Of a stretch of DNA of 54,661 nucleotides, positions 11,851-20,160 are shown piece by piece. The stretch covers positions 1 to 54,661 of the forward strand of contig PDZX01000024.1 in assembly GCA_002753185.1 (NCBI GenBank), in the 5' to 3' direction. This DNA is from Magnetococcales bacterium WMHbin3. Lineage in GTDB: Bacteria > Pseudomonadota > Magnetococcia > Magnetococcales > Magnetaquicoccaceae. Below the pieces are notes generated by a model. It was given only the letters and a program-made list of their open reading frames with translations, did no database searches and was not told the DNA's origin. Position numbers and translations under genes: made by a program. The first letter of the stretch is position 1, and the number at the start of each line of letters is the position of its first letter.

Positions 11851-12383
11851 ACGAATCGTTGCGCGATCTCCTGAATGGTGTGGAACTCCTGGACATCCAT
11901 ATGGACGGTTTTGTCGCCAGGACGGACGACCGTGCCCTAATCCGACAGGGTGAAGGTCTGAGGTTGCTTGGAACGCACAATAGGGACCATATTACGATCC
12001 GCCCGGCCACGGAAGAGACATCCGCGCAAATTGAGGTACGCTATGCCATGGGGGTGATGCTGGCAGGCCCGGTGCGGGACAACCCAGAAGAACCGACCAA
12101 AGCCGGGGTGATCGAATGTCACATGGTAGCAACCTATGCTGTGAGCGGATCGTTACCGGATCATCAGACAATAGAAGATTTTGCGCAAACATCCGTTTTG
12201 TTTAATTTATGGCCCTATTGGCGACAGTTCGTCCAGGAGTCGTCCATGCGCCTCCAATGGCCGATCATTCGCATCCCCTTGTTCAAATTCACCCACACCA
12301 TGCATCCGACCGCCTCCGTATCCAAGGAGTCCCCTTCCAGGACACGGAAACCACCGAACCGTGCCAGAATATCTCGCGCATGA
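11847..12383 (+). CDS. SecB-like chaperone of the TAC operon
   Basis: The 178-residue protein overlaps the antitoxin stop (ATGA). Residues 108-148 contain DFAQTSVLFNLWPYWRQFVQ and RLQWPIIRIPLF, the SecB-fold signature (a WPYxRxxV helix followed by a Pro-rich hydrophobic strand). The N-terminal half has the strand pattern of SecB monomers. Housekeeping secB is not normally found behind a toxin-antitoxin pair, so this is read as the dedicated TAC chaperone that protects HigA. The last 30 residues are basic and Pro/Ser-rich and may be a frame run-on. It converges with the nuclease gene downstream. Confidence 0.75.
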   Translation: MNESLRDLLNGVELLDIHMDGFVARTDDRALIRQGEGLRLLGTHNRDHITIRPATEETSAQIEVRYAMGVMLAGPVRDNPEEPTKAGVIECHMVATYAVSGSLPDHQTIEDFAQTSVLFNLWPYWRQFVQESSMRLQWPIIRIPLFKFTHTMHPTASVSKESPSRTRKPPNRARISRA

Positions 12384-12408
12384 GTGGAGGCGCGCCAGGG
12401 CAGAACGC

Positions 12409-12915
12409 TCAGCGCGGATGCTTCCACACCCATGGCGGGATGGGGTCGGGTTGCGACCAGATGCCGATCCGGCGTTTGCGGGCGGCCCGCTCCAACGCCA
12501 TCAACTCCGGATCCTTGGAAAAATGGATGTGCCGCCAGGCCAGACCGGCACGCACCAGGGCGCTCCCCAACTCCTCGCCCCCGTCAGCCGGGGTCACCCA
12601 ACCCACCACGCGGTGATAACGATCCATCTCCTTCTCCACCACCCGCACCATCCGCCCGCCGACATGCCGAACGGTGAACGCCTTGGCCTCTTGGGCAAAG
12701 GGTTGCCCATGCTCCGGGGTGTCGATCCCGGCCACGCGGATCTTCACCCGCTCGCCGCCCCGCGCCACCACGAGCGTATCCCCATCCGTCACGCGCACCA
12801 CCTCGCCACTCCAGGCCCCGGCCAATACCCCGGACGGGAGCAACCAACAGGTCAATTGAAAAAAAATACAGCAACGGATTGCGAAAGGCATGCGATTTAA
12901 CCTATACTTCAGCAT
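12409..12915 (-). CDS. Secreted thermonuclease (staphylococcal nuclease homologue)
   Basis: The protein has 168 residues with a signal peptide (hydrophobic core to about residue 30, AGA-WSG). The SNase domain follows: VVRVTDGDTLVVARGGERVKIRVAGIDTPEHGQPFAQEA and DRYHRVVGWV. The catalytic Arg-Glu-Arg set is present (Arg in KIRVAGID, Glu in PEHGQP or QEAK, Arg in YHRVVG). The start at 12915 is chosen over two others because GGAGG lies 5 bases upstream. It likely degrades nucleic acids outside the cytoplasm. It is divergent from cheV with only 45 bp between the start codons. Confidence 0.88.
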   Translation of the reverse strand: MLKYRLNRMPFAIRCCIFFQLTCWLLPSGVLAGAWSGEVVRVTDGDTLVVARGGERVKIRVAGIDTPEHGQPFAQEAKAFTVRHVGGRMVRVVEKEMDRYHRVVGWVTPADGGEELGSALVRAGLAWRHIHFSKDPELMALERAARKRRIGIWSQPDPIPPWVWKHPR

Positions 12916-12960
12916 GTCGGCCTCCATTAAATTAAAAAAAATCAGCATGAGGAGCCTCCC

Positions 12961-13902
12961 ATGTCCGAGCGGAATTTCCTGGAAGATGTCAACAAACGGG
13001 CCAACCTCGCCTTCAGCAATGAAATGGAGATGCTGACCTTCGTGCTGACCGACGGACAACTCTACGGATTAAATGTCTTCAAAATCATCGAAATACTAGA
13101 ATGCCCCAAGTCCATCACCCGCATCCCCCACTCCAATCCGGCCATCAAGGGGACCATCGATTTTCGCGGCCATGCCATCAACCTGCTGGACCTCTCCCAG
13201 GCCATGGGCCTCACCCCGATCGACCACGTCAACAAGGTCAGCTATGTCCTGGTGTGCGAATACAGCACCTCCATCCAGGGGTTTCTGGTCAGCGAACCCG
13301 ACCGGCTGATCCAAAAAAGCTGGAGCGACATCATCCGCCCGGACGGCGCGCTCTACGGCAACAGCTACCTCACGGCCATCACCTACGACAACGACCGCAC
13401 GGTCCAGATCCTCGATGTGGAAAAGGTCCTGGGCGACATCATCGGCATCGAGGACCAGGTCGATGAGGCACTCACCCAACGCGCCCAAAAATTGCACCTG
13501 TCCGATTATCAGGTCCTGGCAGTGGACGATTCCAATGCGGCGCGGCAACTCATGGCCTCGGCCTTCACCCAGATGGGTCTGCGCCACACCATTTTCGACT
13601 CCGCAGACAAGGCGCTCGCCGCGCTGGAAGAGTCGGTGCGCACCGGTCCCTGCCCCTACGACATCATCTTTTCCGACATCGAAATGCCCACGATGGACGG
13701 ATTCACCTTCACCCGGCAGGTCAGACAGAATCCCAAGCTGGCCCACATCTACCTGGCCCTGCACAGCTCACTGAGCAACCGATCCAACCAGGACAAAGCC
13801 AAACAGATGGGCGCCGACGACTTCATCTCCAAGTTTCAGCCCAACAAAATCGCGGAAGCCATCCTGGGCCAGATCGAAAAACTCAACGCGGGCCGGACAT
13901 AA
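12961..13902 (+). CDS. cheV: CheV-type chemotaxis protein (CheW-REC)
   Basis: The 313-residue protein has an N-terminal CheW domain (about 20-165, with FKIIEILECPKSITRIP and IKGTIDFRGHAINLLDL) and a C-terminal receiver domain (about 183-310). Phosphoacceptor D239 lies in FSDIEMPTMDG; the acidic pocket is AVDDS. CheV couples chemoreceptors to CheA and is tuned by phosphorylation. GAGGAG precedes the ATG. No other che gene is adjacent, but a chemoreceptor lies at 43357. Confidence 0.93.
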   Translation: MSERNFLEDVNKRANLAFSNEMEMLTFVLTDGQLYGLNVFKIIEILECPKSITRIPHSNPAIKGTIDFRGHAINLLDLSQAMGLTPIDHVNKVSYVLVCEYSTSIQGFLVSEPDRLIQKSWSDIIRPDGALYGNSYLTAITYDNDRTVQILDVEKVLGDIIGIEDQVDEALTQRAQKLHLSDYQVLAVDDSNAARQLMASAFTQMGLRHTIFDSADKALAALEESVRTGPCPYDIIFSDIEMPTMDGFTFTRQVRQNPKLAHIYLALHSSLSNRSNQDKAKQMGADDFISKFQPNKIAEAILGQIEKLNAGRT

Positions 13903-13908
13903 TCGACC

Positions 13909-14826
13909 TCAAGCCCCCAGTCCCACCGCGTCCAGCCTGGCCACCAACTCCGCAAGCGTGGGCCGGGCCGGGCGCGCGGCCAACCGGGGCAATGGCAGCC
14001 CGGCAATCGTGACAATCTCGATCTCGCTCAATCCGGCGGCGGCCATGCGCGTCAACGCCTCGTTGCGCAGATCATTGAAACGGAATCCCTTCAGACGCGC
14101 CTGCAACAAAACCATCCGAAAGGCCTTGTCGATGGCCACCGGCGCGCGCTCCCCGTCCTTGCCCAACGCGCCGAAGAACAACAACTCCTCCCCGGCGGGA
14201 CGTTCCGGATAGGCCATCCCCTCCCGCAACACCCGTACCGCCTCCCTGGTCAGGGGCACCTGACGCATGGGACGGGTCAGATGCTTGCGGATCGTCGCCA
14301 CCCGCGCCGCCAGGTCCACGTCCCCCGTGCGCAGGCGCAGGATCTCCTCCTTGCCCATGGCGGTCTGCACGGCCAACCGCACGATCCACCCCAGCATGGG
14401 GGTGGGACGCCGGTCGCAGGCGGCCAGCAGGCGCACCATCTCGCCCCGTTCGAAGGAGCGCTCCCGGCCGGCCGGCGGACGGGGTGGCGCAACCGCATGC
14501 AGGGGATTGGCCTCAAAATGCAGACCCCAGGTTGTACACGCCACGTCGTACAGCTCCCGCAGCAGGGCCAGATCCCCCTCCACGATGGCGGCGGAGGCCT
14601 CGCGCAGACGATAATCCCGATAATCGGCGATCTCCAGCGGGGTCAGATCACGCAAGGGGATGCGGCCCAACCGGGCGGCAATCTGACGTGCCTTGCGCTG
14701 CTCGCGCTGGTGGGTGGCAGGCGACTTGGCCGCCGAGACCCGCTCCAGAAACCACTCCAGGGCCGTCTCCACCGTCATCGCCTCGTCCGGCGGCGCTCGA
14801 TGTTCTTCCTCACGAATCGGCGTCAT
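13909..14826 (-). CDS. Tyrosine-recombinase-like protein lacking catalytic residues
   Basis: The fold is that of a phage-integrase/Xer protein: an N-terminal core-binding domain (AISPATHQREQRKARQIAARLG-like, about 30-110) and a C-terminal domain (about 125-290). The catalytic set is lost. The first Arg, normally in TGMRxGE, is replaced in TAMGKEEIL; the HxLR motif reads NDLRNEAL, so one His is Asn and Arg alone remains; the GH and nucleophile Tyr region reads GLPLPRLAARPARP with no Tyr. It cannot be an active recombinase by known chemistry. The start at 14826 avoids overlap with the upstream gene, 26 bases away; the frame is open to 14898. Confidence 0.75.
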   Translation of the reverse strand: MTPIREEEHRAPPDEAMTVETALEWFLERVSAAKSPATHQREQRKARQIAARLGRIPLRDLTPLEIADYRDYRLREASAAIVEGDLALLRELYDVACTTWGLHFEANPLHAVAPPRPPAGRERSFERGEMVRLLAACDRRPTPMLGWIVRLAVQTAMGKEEILRLRTGDVDLAARVATIRKHLTRPMRQVPLTREAVRVLREGMAYPERPAGEELLFFGALGKDGERAPVAIDKAFRMVLLQARLKGFRFNDLRNEALTRMAAAGLSEIEIVTIAGLPLPRLAARPARPTLAELVARLDAVGLGA

Positions 14827-14851
14827 GGCAAGCGACCGTCTCCCGCCTTGG

Positions 14852-17488
14852 TCAATAGATGCCGCTTTCGTTGAGGACCTTGCCGAACTGGCGGTCATCG
14901 ATCAGGATATGGCTGACCAGCCAGTTCTCGAAAAAGCGGGCGAACCCCAGGATCTCCATGCACTCCTGGCCGGCGTTCACCTGCCTGGAAATCTCCTCCA
15001 CCTCCAGAAGCAGCTCCCGGTGCCGCTTGCGGTGCTCGCGATAGCCCGGAAAGCCGTATTTGCGAATCAGGATCTCCTCTTCCTGGAAGTGAATCACGGT
15101 ATAGTTCATCAGGTTTTGCAATGCGGCGCCGATCCGCTCCCGATCCGCCTCCCGGCTGACGTCCGCGCCCTGGTTGATGGCCCGCAGCACGGCCCCGCCC
15201 AGTGCGAAGAGCCGGATGTGCTGGTTGTCCACCCGCCGCACCCCGACGGCGAATTCATCCCGCCAGTTCCAGGTGGCAAGGCCGAAGGGATTGGCCTGGA
15301 GGATGCGGCGCCGCCGTTTTTCGATCGCCTCGTACAGCTTCCAGCGCACGATCGGCAGATCCCGCAGCAGATGGCCGGGGATCTCCTCCACCTCGGTCGG
15401 CTCCACGACCCGCAAGGTGTGGAAGGGCGGGATGTCGAACACGGCGTCCTCCTCCCCATAGAAATCGCGAGGCCCCAAACGGACGAACACGTCGTCGCCG
15501 AACACCTCCTCCAGCAGGCCGCTGCGGATCAGGCCGAGCATGTGGTTTTCCATCTCCACGCTCTCGCCGGGGAGATAGGTACGGCGTTGCATGGCCCCCG
15601 CCAGTTCGTTCTGCTTGGGATAGGGGATCACCTCCCCGAAGAGGGCGGTCTCCTGGAGAAAGGCGCGCCCCTCGTGCAACCGCTCCAGTTGGGCATAGAA
15701 ATCGAATTTCTTGACAAAGCCCAGCGTGGTCCGCTGGGGCAGGCGCATGGCCTGGACAAAGGTGGTGGCGCGAAAGGTCAAGGTGGCGGGAACGCCGTGC
15801 AGGCAGGACATCTCCCCCAGAATCCCCCCCGCCGTGACGACGACGTAGATGTCCTGATCGGTCTGAATCCCTTCGACCGTGCCGGTGAGCACCAGCCACA
15901 TCTCGGAGTGGCGCTCCCGCTCCCGCAGGATGATGGTCCCCGGATTGAACTCGGCGATGGCGTTGTTGGCCAGGGCGACCAGTTGATGCTCCGGAGCGTT
16001 GGGGAAATAGGAGCGCAGATAGACCATGGCCGCGCCACGCAGGAAATCGGTGTCACTCGGAATGAGCACGTCCGTGGCGCCGAACGGGGCGCTGGAACCG
16101 ATCTCCCGTTGTTTCTTGCTCAGGGGAAGGGCGGAGTGGCACAGGATGATCTTGCCGGACTTGTCGTCGCGGAAATCCTCCGCGTCGCCATGGATCATGC
16201 CGCCGCCGATGTCGAGTTTTTTGATGTTCAGCGGGACGTAGTAGCGCCGGCGGATCATCTCGAAATATTCGCGGGTGACCCCCGGTTTCGTGTCGTCCTC
16301 GGTGACCATCTTCTCCAGGAGGGACAGCGAGACGATGTCGGCGAAGTGGCCGAAGGAACGAAAGCCGTCCTCGGCCATGACACGGAAGACGAGGATCGTG
16401 GTCTCGATGGGATGTGGCGAGACCACCGGCTTGATCTCCATCCCCTCGTGGTCGTTCCAGGTATCGCTTTTGAGGTCATGCACCTCGAAGAAGTGGTGAA
16501 ACTCCTCCTCGCGCAACGAAAGGAGCGCCTTGAGCTTGCGGATCACGGCGGCGCGCACCAGGGGCGTGGAGAAATACTTGATGCGGCGTCCGCCCCGCAT
16601 CAGGGTGGTGATGCCCGCGAAGTGGTCGTCATGGGCATGGGTGTGGAACAGCCCCTCGATCTCGCCCACGCCGATCCCCAGGGCGGAGAGGCTGCCCAGC
16701 AGGTTGGGTCCGGCATCGACGAGATAGAGTTTCCCCTGGTACATGATGATCGAGGCCATGCTGGGCCGGTTGATGTCCCAGCCGTCCCCCTCCCCGGAGT
16801 GGATCACGCCGAAATACTCCCGCGCCACGCGATGGAAACCCAGTGGATAGGGGGATTCGTAGCCCTGGCCGCAGGGAAGGTTGAGGTCCACCTCGACGGT
16901 TTCGTCTGCGTGATCGATGGCGAAGCGGTTGAGCGCCAGACGACGGATCATGACGCCGTTGCGCAGTTCCAGGGGCTGATTGGCGACGATGCGGGCCTCG
17001 AGGAGTTCGTCGAAACCGCGGATCTTGCCGAAGGCGAAACGCAGCTTGAGGCGCATCATCTCCTCGGCGGTGGCGCGGGGGATGCCGGCCTCCATGATCT
17101 CCTCGGTGGAGAGCAGTCCGTAGTTGCCGCGCAGGATGTATTTCATCTGCGAGGCGACCTGTTCGGCGGAGCCGATCAGCAAGGGGCGGACGCCGGTATT
17201 GTTGGGGTGGTTGGGGAGGATCAGTCCCTGGCGATAGAGCATTTGCAGCACGGGGAATTCCGCCAGGTTGGCGAAATGGCCGTTTTGCAGGAGCAGGTCG
17301 GAGAGGAGGATGGCATTGGGACCGGTTTCGCAGCGCACGCCCTGCTTTTCCACTTCCAGGATCAGGCCCCGTTTCATCAGATGCTTGACGCTGTCGGCGG
17401 GACAGGCGCACAGGATGTAAAGATCCGCATCCGGGATTTCGACCCAAAAGATGCCAGGGGAGACCTGAATCTTGCGTATTCTGCTCAT
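14852..17488 (-). CDS. Metallo-beta-lactamase / cyclic-nucleotide-binding / bacteriohemerythrin fusion protein
   Basis: This 878-residue protein joins four parts. Residues 1-200 are an unassigned N-terminal domain. Residues 225-455 are a metallo-beta-lactamase fold with H284-x-H286-x-D288-H289. Residues 495-590 are a cNMP-binding jelly roll (NPGTIILRERE, GGILGEMSCLHG), with a second degenerate one at about 625-710. Residues 740-875 are a bacteriohemerythrin with all seven iron ligands: H757, H800, E804, H819, H823, H860 and D865. The hemerythrin would bind oxygen at a di-iron site; the hydrolase domain may be the output. No membrane segment is seen. TetR lies directly upstream on the same strand. 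Confidence 0.88.
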   Translation of the reverse strand: MSRIRKIQVSPGIFWVEIPDADLYILCACPADSVKHLMKRGLILEVEKQGVRCETGPNAILLSDLLLQNGHFANLAEFPVLQMLYRQGLILPNHPNNTGVRPLLIGSAEQVASQMKYILRGNYGLLSTEEIMEAGIPRATAEEMMRLKLRFAFGKIRGFDELLEARIVANQPLELRNGVMIRRLALNRFAIDHADETVEVDLNLPCGQGYESPYPLGFHRVAREYFGVIHSGEGDGWDINRPSMASIIMYQGKLYLVDAGPNLLGSLSALGIGVGEIEGLFHTHAHDDHFAGITTLMRGGRRIKYFSTPLVRAAVIRKLKALLSLREEEFHHFFEVHDLKSDTWNDHEGMEIKPVVSPHPIETTILVFRVMAEDGFRSFGHFADIVSLSLLEKMVTEDDTKPGVTREYFEMIRRRYYVPLNIKKLDIGGGMIHGDAEDFRDDKSGKIILCHSALPLSKKQREIGSSAPFGATDVLIPSDTDFLRGAAMVYLRSYFPNAPEHQLVALANNAIAEFNPGTIILRERERHSEMWLVLTGTVEGIQTDQDIYVVVTAGGILGEMSCLHGVPATLTFRATTFVQAMRLPQRTTLGFVKKFDFYAQLERLHEGRAFLQETALFGEVIPYPKQNELAGAMQRRTYLPGESVEMENHMLGLIRSGLLEEVFGDDVFVRLGPRDFYGEEDAVFDIPPFHTLRVVEPTEVEEIPGHLLRDLPIVRWKLYEAIEKRRRRILQANPFGLATWNWRDEFAVGVRRVDNQHIRLFALGGAVLRAINQGADVSREADRERIGAALQNLMNYTVIHFQEEEILIRKYGFPGYREHRKRHRELLLEVEEISRQVNAGQECMEILGFARFFENWLVSHILIDDRQFGKVLNESGIY

Positions 17489-17510
17489 GAGAGACCTCGG
17501 AGCGGATCGT

Positions 17511-18116
17511 CTAAGGAGTGGTCGTTACCCCATCGCGCAGCAAGGTGACGAGATGCCGTGTGATCACTTCCACCTCCTCGTGCGCCGGGAGGGACCCGGG
17601 CAGACGACGGCGAATCGGGGCCAGTTGAAAATGGGACAGGACCATGCCCAGTATGGTGAAAAAGAGCAGATGGGCATCCATGCGTCCCCCGGCCAGGGCC
17701 AGCAGGGTATCCCGCGAGGAGAGATAGACCGAGGCGAAGAGCCGGTCCAACAGCAACTGGAGGCGTTGTTCGTCGGCATCGCTCATCTCGCGCTGGAGCA
17801 GGGAGCGCAGCACCACATCGCCGGCCAGGGTTTCCACCCAGAAGCCGATCATGCAGGTCAGACGCCCGTGCAGCCCCTCGGCGGCGGACAGGGAATCGGC
17901 GAAGTTGGTCACCTTGTCCGCGAAGGCGTATTCCAGGGCGCGGAGATAGAGGGTCTCCTTGCCCGGAAAATGATTATAGAGCGCCGCCGCCGTGATGCCG
18001 ACCGTATTGGCGATGTCCCGCATGGCCACGCCGTTGAAGCCATGCGCGGCAAACAGGGGCAGGGAGGCCTCCAGGATCTTGACCGCCGTTTTTGAATAAC
18101 CGGTTTTTTCCATCAT
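17511..18116 (-). CDS. TetR-family transcriptional regulator
   Basis: The 201-residue protein has the TetR DNA-binding domain at about 7-55 (ILEASLPLFAAHGFNGVAMRDIANTVGITAAALYNHFPGKETLY) and a helical ligand domain of the TetR_C type. It is encoded 22 bases upstream of the hemerythrin fusion gene, and 6 bases after a receiver-domain gene, all on the minus strand. It is a good candidate for control of the fusion gene and itself. The ligand is unknown. A second Met one codon in is an equally likely start. Confidence 0.9.
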   Translation of the reverse strand: MMEKTGYSKTAVKILEASLPLFAAHGFNGVAMRDIANTVGITAAALYNHFPGKETLYLRALEYAFADKVTNFADSLSAAEGLHGRLTCMIGFWVETLAGDVVLRSLLQREMSDADEQRLQLLLDRLFASVYLSSRDTLLALAGGRMDAHLLFFTILGMVLSHFQLAPIRRRLPGSLPAHEEVEVITRHLVTLLRDGVTTTP

Positions 18117-18122
18117 CCTTAC

Positions 18123-18518
18123 TCAAATCAAACCGTAGTTGCGCAATTTTTCCAAAAGCGCGGCCTGACGAATCGGCTTGCCCAGATAGGCGTTGCAACC
18201 GCCGTGGTCGAAGGAGCGTATGATGGAATCGAGGGTATCCAGCGCCGAGGTCATGATCACGACCGCCTCGTCGTTGGGAGGGATGTTGCGCGACTTCTCC
18301 TCGGCGCGAATGGCCAGCAGTGCCTCCTGGCCGTCCATCATCGGCATCATGATATCCAGGCAGACCAGTTGAAAGGGGGTATTGGCATCCAGGGCCGCCT
18401 TGAAAGCCGCCACGGCCTCGACCCCGTTGCATACCTCCTTGCACGCCCCGTAGGGAGCCAGGATGGCATTCAGGACCAACCTGCTGTTGGTGTCGTCATC
18501 GGCGATGAGTATATTCAC
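18123..18518 (-). CDS. Single-domain response regulator (REC)
   Basis: At 131 residues this is a stand-alone receiver domain. The acidic pocket is ADDDT, the phosphoacceptor D55 lies in CLDIMMPMMDG, the switch Thr/Ser is in IMTSALD, and the conserved Lys is in LGKPI. No output domain follows. It is upstream of tetR on the same strand; its kinase is not obvious, though several hybrid kinases lie in the window. Confidence 0.9.
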   Translation of the reverse strand: MNILIADDDTNSRLVLNAILAPYGACKEVCNGVEAVAAFKAALDANTPFQLVCLDIMMPMMDGQEALLAIRAEEKSRNIPPNDEAVVIMTSALDTLDSIIRSFDHGGCNAYLGKPIRQAALLEKLRNYGLI

Positions 18519-18660
18519 GTCAAAAGGTTCCCGTTAATGAATGCTACAATAACAGAATCAAACACATTTTCGTCTGGTTCACGCAATAACGCTTCATGGG
18601 ATCCCCCATTTTTCCCGATAGATTGCCTATTGTCGGACAAACTCACCGGGAGATTCCATA
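18519..18660. promoter_or_regulatory. Divergent intergenic region, receiver gene / M23 peptidase
   Basis: This 142-bp gap must carry promoters for both genes. It is more AT-rich than its neighbours. GGGAG at about 18648 sits 8 bases before the M23 ATG. I see no convincing -35/-10 pair. Confidence 0.35.
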
Positions 18661-19698
18661 ATGCGGACTTTATATACCACATCCGTGGCATTTGGCAACC
18701 ATCTCTTGCAAGCCCTATCCGGCAATGCCGCATCCATCGACCGGGAGCTGTTACGGCGGATCCCTTTGCGTTTTTTCACCCTGCTGGTCCCCGCCGCCAT
18801 GGGGAGCCTGCTGGTCTCCACCTGGCTCGGTTCGCTGCCTCCGGACGCGCCTTTGATCTTCGAACCGCTCCAGCCGCCGATGCCGGCTCCCAAGGCCCGG
18901 CTTCTCAAGCTTCGGCAGGCCGATCCCAAGGAACTCCTACCCACCCTGGAGTCGCTGGAAGGTCTCTTTGCCCCGGCCGACGCCACGGCCAAGGTGATCC
19001 TGCCGGCCCAGACCCTACCGCCCCAAGCGAAAACGAAAGAAAAAAAACAGCTTGCCAGCGGACTGACGGTATTGGAGTCCCAGATCAACGAGGTGCTGAT
19101 GGAACACCTCGATCCGTTCCTGCTCACCCGCGAACAGCAGCAGGTTTTCGTCAGCAGTATCCCCACCGGCTCGCCGCTGCAGGTGACGCGCATCAACAGC
19201 CACTTCGGTTATCGAACTCATCCCTTGTTGCATGATACCCGCTTTCACCCTGGGGTGGACCTGCAGGCCCCCATGAACACGTCAATCATGTCAACGGCCG
19301 ACGGGGTGATCGAGTTCGCCGGGATCGACAACAACAAGTACGGACTGAACGGCTTTGGCCAGGTCGTCTCCGTCTATCACAATTTCGGCTTCCGCACCAC
19401 TTACAGCCACCTCAACAAGATCATGGTGCGCGAAGGGGAGTTCGTGAAGAAGGGGGATGTCATCGGCCTGTCCGGCAAAAGCGGCAGAGCCACCGCGCCC
19501 CATCTGCACTACGAGGTCCGTTTCATCCACCAGTACCTCAACCCCGGCCCCTTTCTGAACGGCAACCGGGAACACTACGAGCATCTGTTCCAGGAGAAGA
19601 GCGTCAACTGGCAATCCCTGATCGAACTGATCGGCCTGCGCGTGCCCAAGAAACCCGGTCAGGCAACCGACCCGATGCGCCTGGCCTTGATCCAGTGA
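18661..19698 (+). CDS. M23-family (LytM-like) peptidase, membrane anchored
   Basis: The 345-residue protein has one transmembrane helix at about 38-58, a Pro-rich periplasmic linker, a short helical region and an M23 domain at about 175-310. The zinc ligands are visible: His and Asp in FHPGVDLQAP and His in HLHYEVR, with the preceding GFRTTYSHLN strand. M23 enzymes cut peptidoglycan cross-links, or act as non-catalytic activators when ligands are lost; here they are present. It converges with dtd. Confidence 0.9.
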   Translation: MRTLYTTSVAFGNHLLQALSGNAASIDRELLRRIPLRFFTLLVPAAMGSLLVSTWLGSLPPDAPLIFEPLQPPMPAPKARLLKLRQADPKELLPTLESLEGLFAPADATAKVILPAQTLPPQAKTKEKKQLASGLTVLESQINEVLMEHLDPFLLTREQQQVFVSSIPTGSPLQVTRINSHFGYRTHPLLHDTRFHPGVDLQAPMNTSIMSTADGVIEFAGIDNNKYGLNGFGQVVSVYHNFGFRTTYSHLNKIMVREGEFVKKGDVIGLSGKSGRATAPHLHYEVRFIHQYLNPGPFLNGNREHYEHLFQEKSVNWQSLIELIGLRVPKKPGQATDPMRLALIQ

Positions 19699-19710
19699 GC
19701 CATCGGCTCA
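19696..19710. terminator. Short palindrome shared by two convergent stop codons
   Basis: TGAGCC-ATC-GGCTCA is a perfect 6-bp stem with a 3-base loop. Its outer trinucleotides are the stop codons of both the M23 gene (19696-19698) and dtd (19708-19710, minus strand). It could act as a weak two-way terminator, but no U-tract follows on either side. Confidence 0.35.
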
Positions 19711-20160
19711 TGCGCCGGACGGCGGGAAATCGAGCACGAAGGTGACCGGCCCGTCGTTGACGAGATGGACCCGCATGTCGGCGGCAAAGCGTCCCCGCGC
19801 CACCGGAATCCCTTCCTCCGCCAACCGTTGGCAAAAGGCATCGTACAAACGGCTGGCCCGTACCGGCTCCTCGGCGCGGTCGAACGAGGGGCGCATGCCC
19901 TTGACGAGGTCGGCGGCCAGGGTGAACTGGCTGATGGCCAACACCGCGCCTCCCACCTGAGCGATGGAGAGATTCATCCGGCCCCGCGCATCGGCGAACA
20001 GCCGCAGCCCGGCGATCTTGCGGATCATCAGGGCCAACTCCCGTTCGTCGTCCCCGCGCTCCACGGCCAGCAGCACCAGCATGCCGTTCCCGATGCGACC
20101 GATGCTCTCGCCGTCCACGCTCACCGAGGCCTCGGTGACCCGTTGCACAACGGCTTTCAT
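19708..20160 (-). CDS. dtd: D-aminoacyl-tRNA deacylase
   Basis: The 150-residue protein fits the DTD family across its full length: MKAVVQRVTEASVSVDGE at the start, the SQFTLAADLVKGMRPSF catalytic segment, and VNDGPVTFVLDFPPS at the end with the cross-subunit Gly-Pro motif. It removes D-amino acids wrongly attached to tRNA. Its ATG overlaps the stop of the broken receiver gene upstream (ATGA), so it is the last gene of a signalling operon rather than freestanding. Confidence 0.95.
   Translation of the reverse strand: MKAVVQRVTEASVSVDGESIGRIGNGMLVLLAVERGDDERELALMIRKIAGLRLFADARGRMNLSIAQVGGAVLAISQFTLAADLVKGMRPSFDRAEEPVRASRLYDAFCQRLAEEGIPVARGRFAADMRVHLVNDGPVTFVLDFPPSGA

Noticed and set aside
13909..14826. 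Active integrase marking a genomic island
   Set aside because: Catalytic residues are missing, and there is no tRNA or attachment-site repeat next to it.
14693..17548. 951-codon open frame on the plus strand
   Set aside because: It is the antisense shadow of the metallo-beta-lactamase/hemerythrin gene; its translation is low-complexity with no domains, a usual effect of high-GC codon bias.
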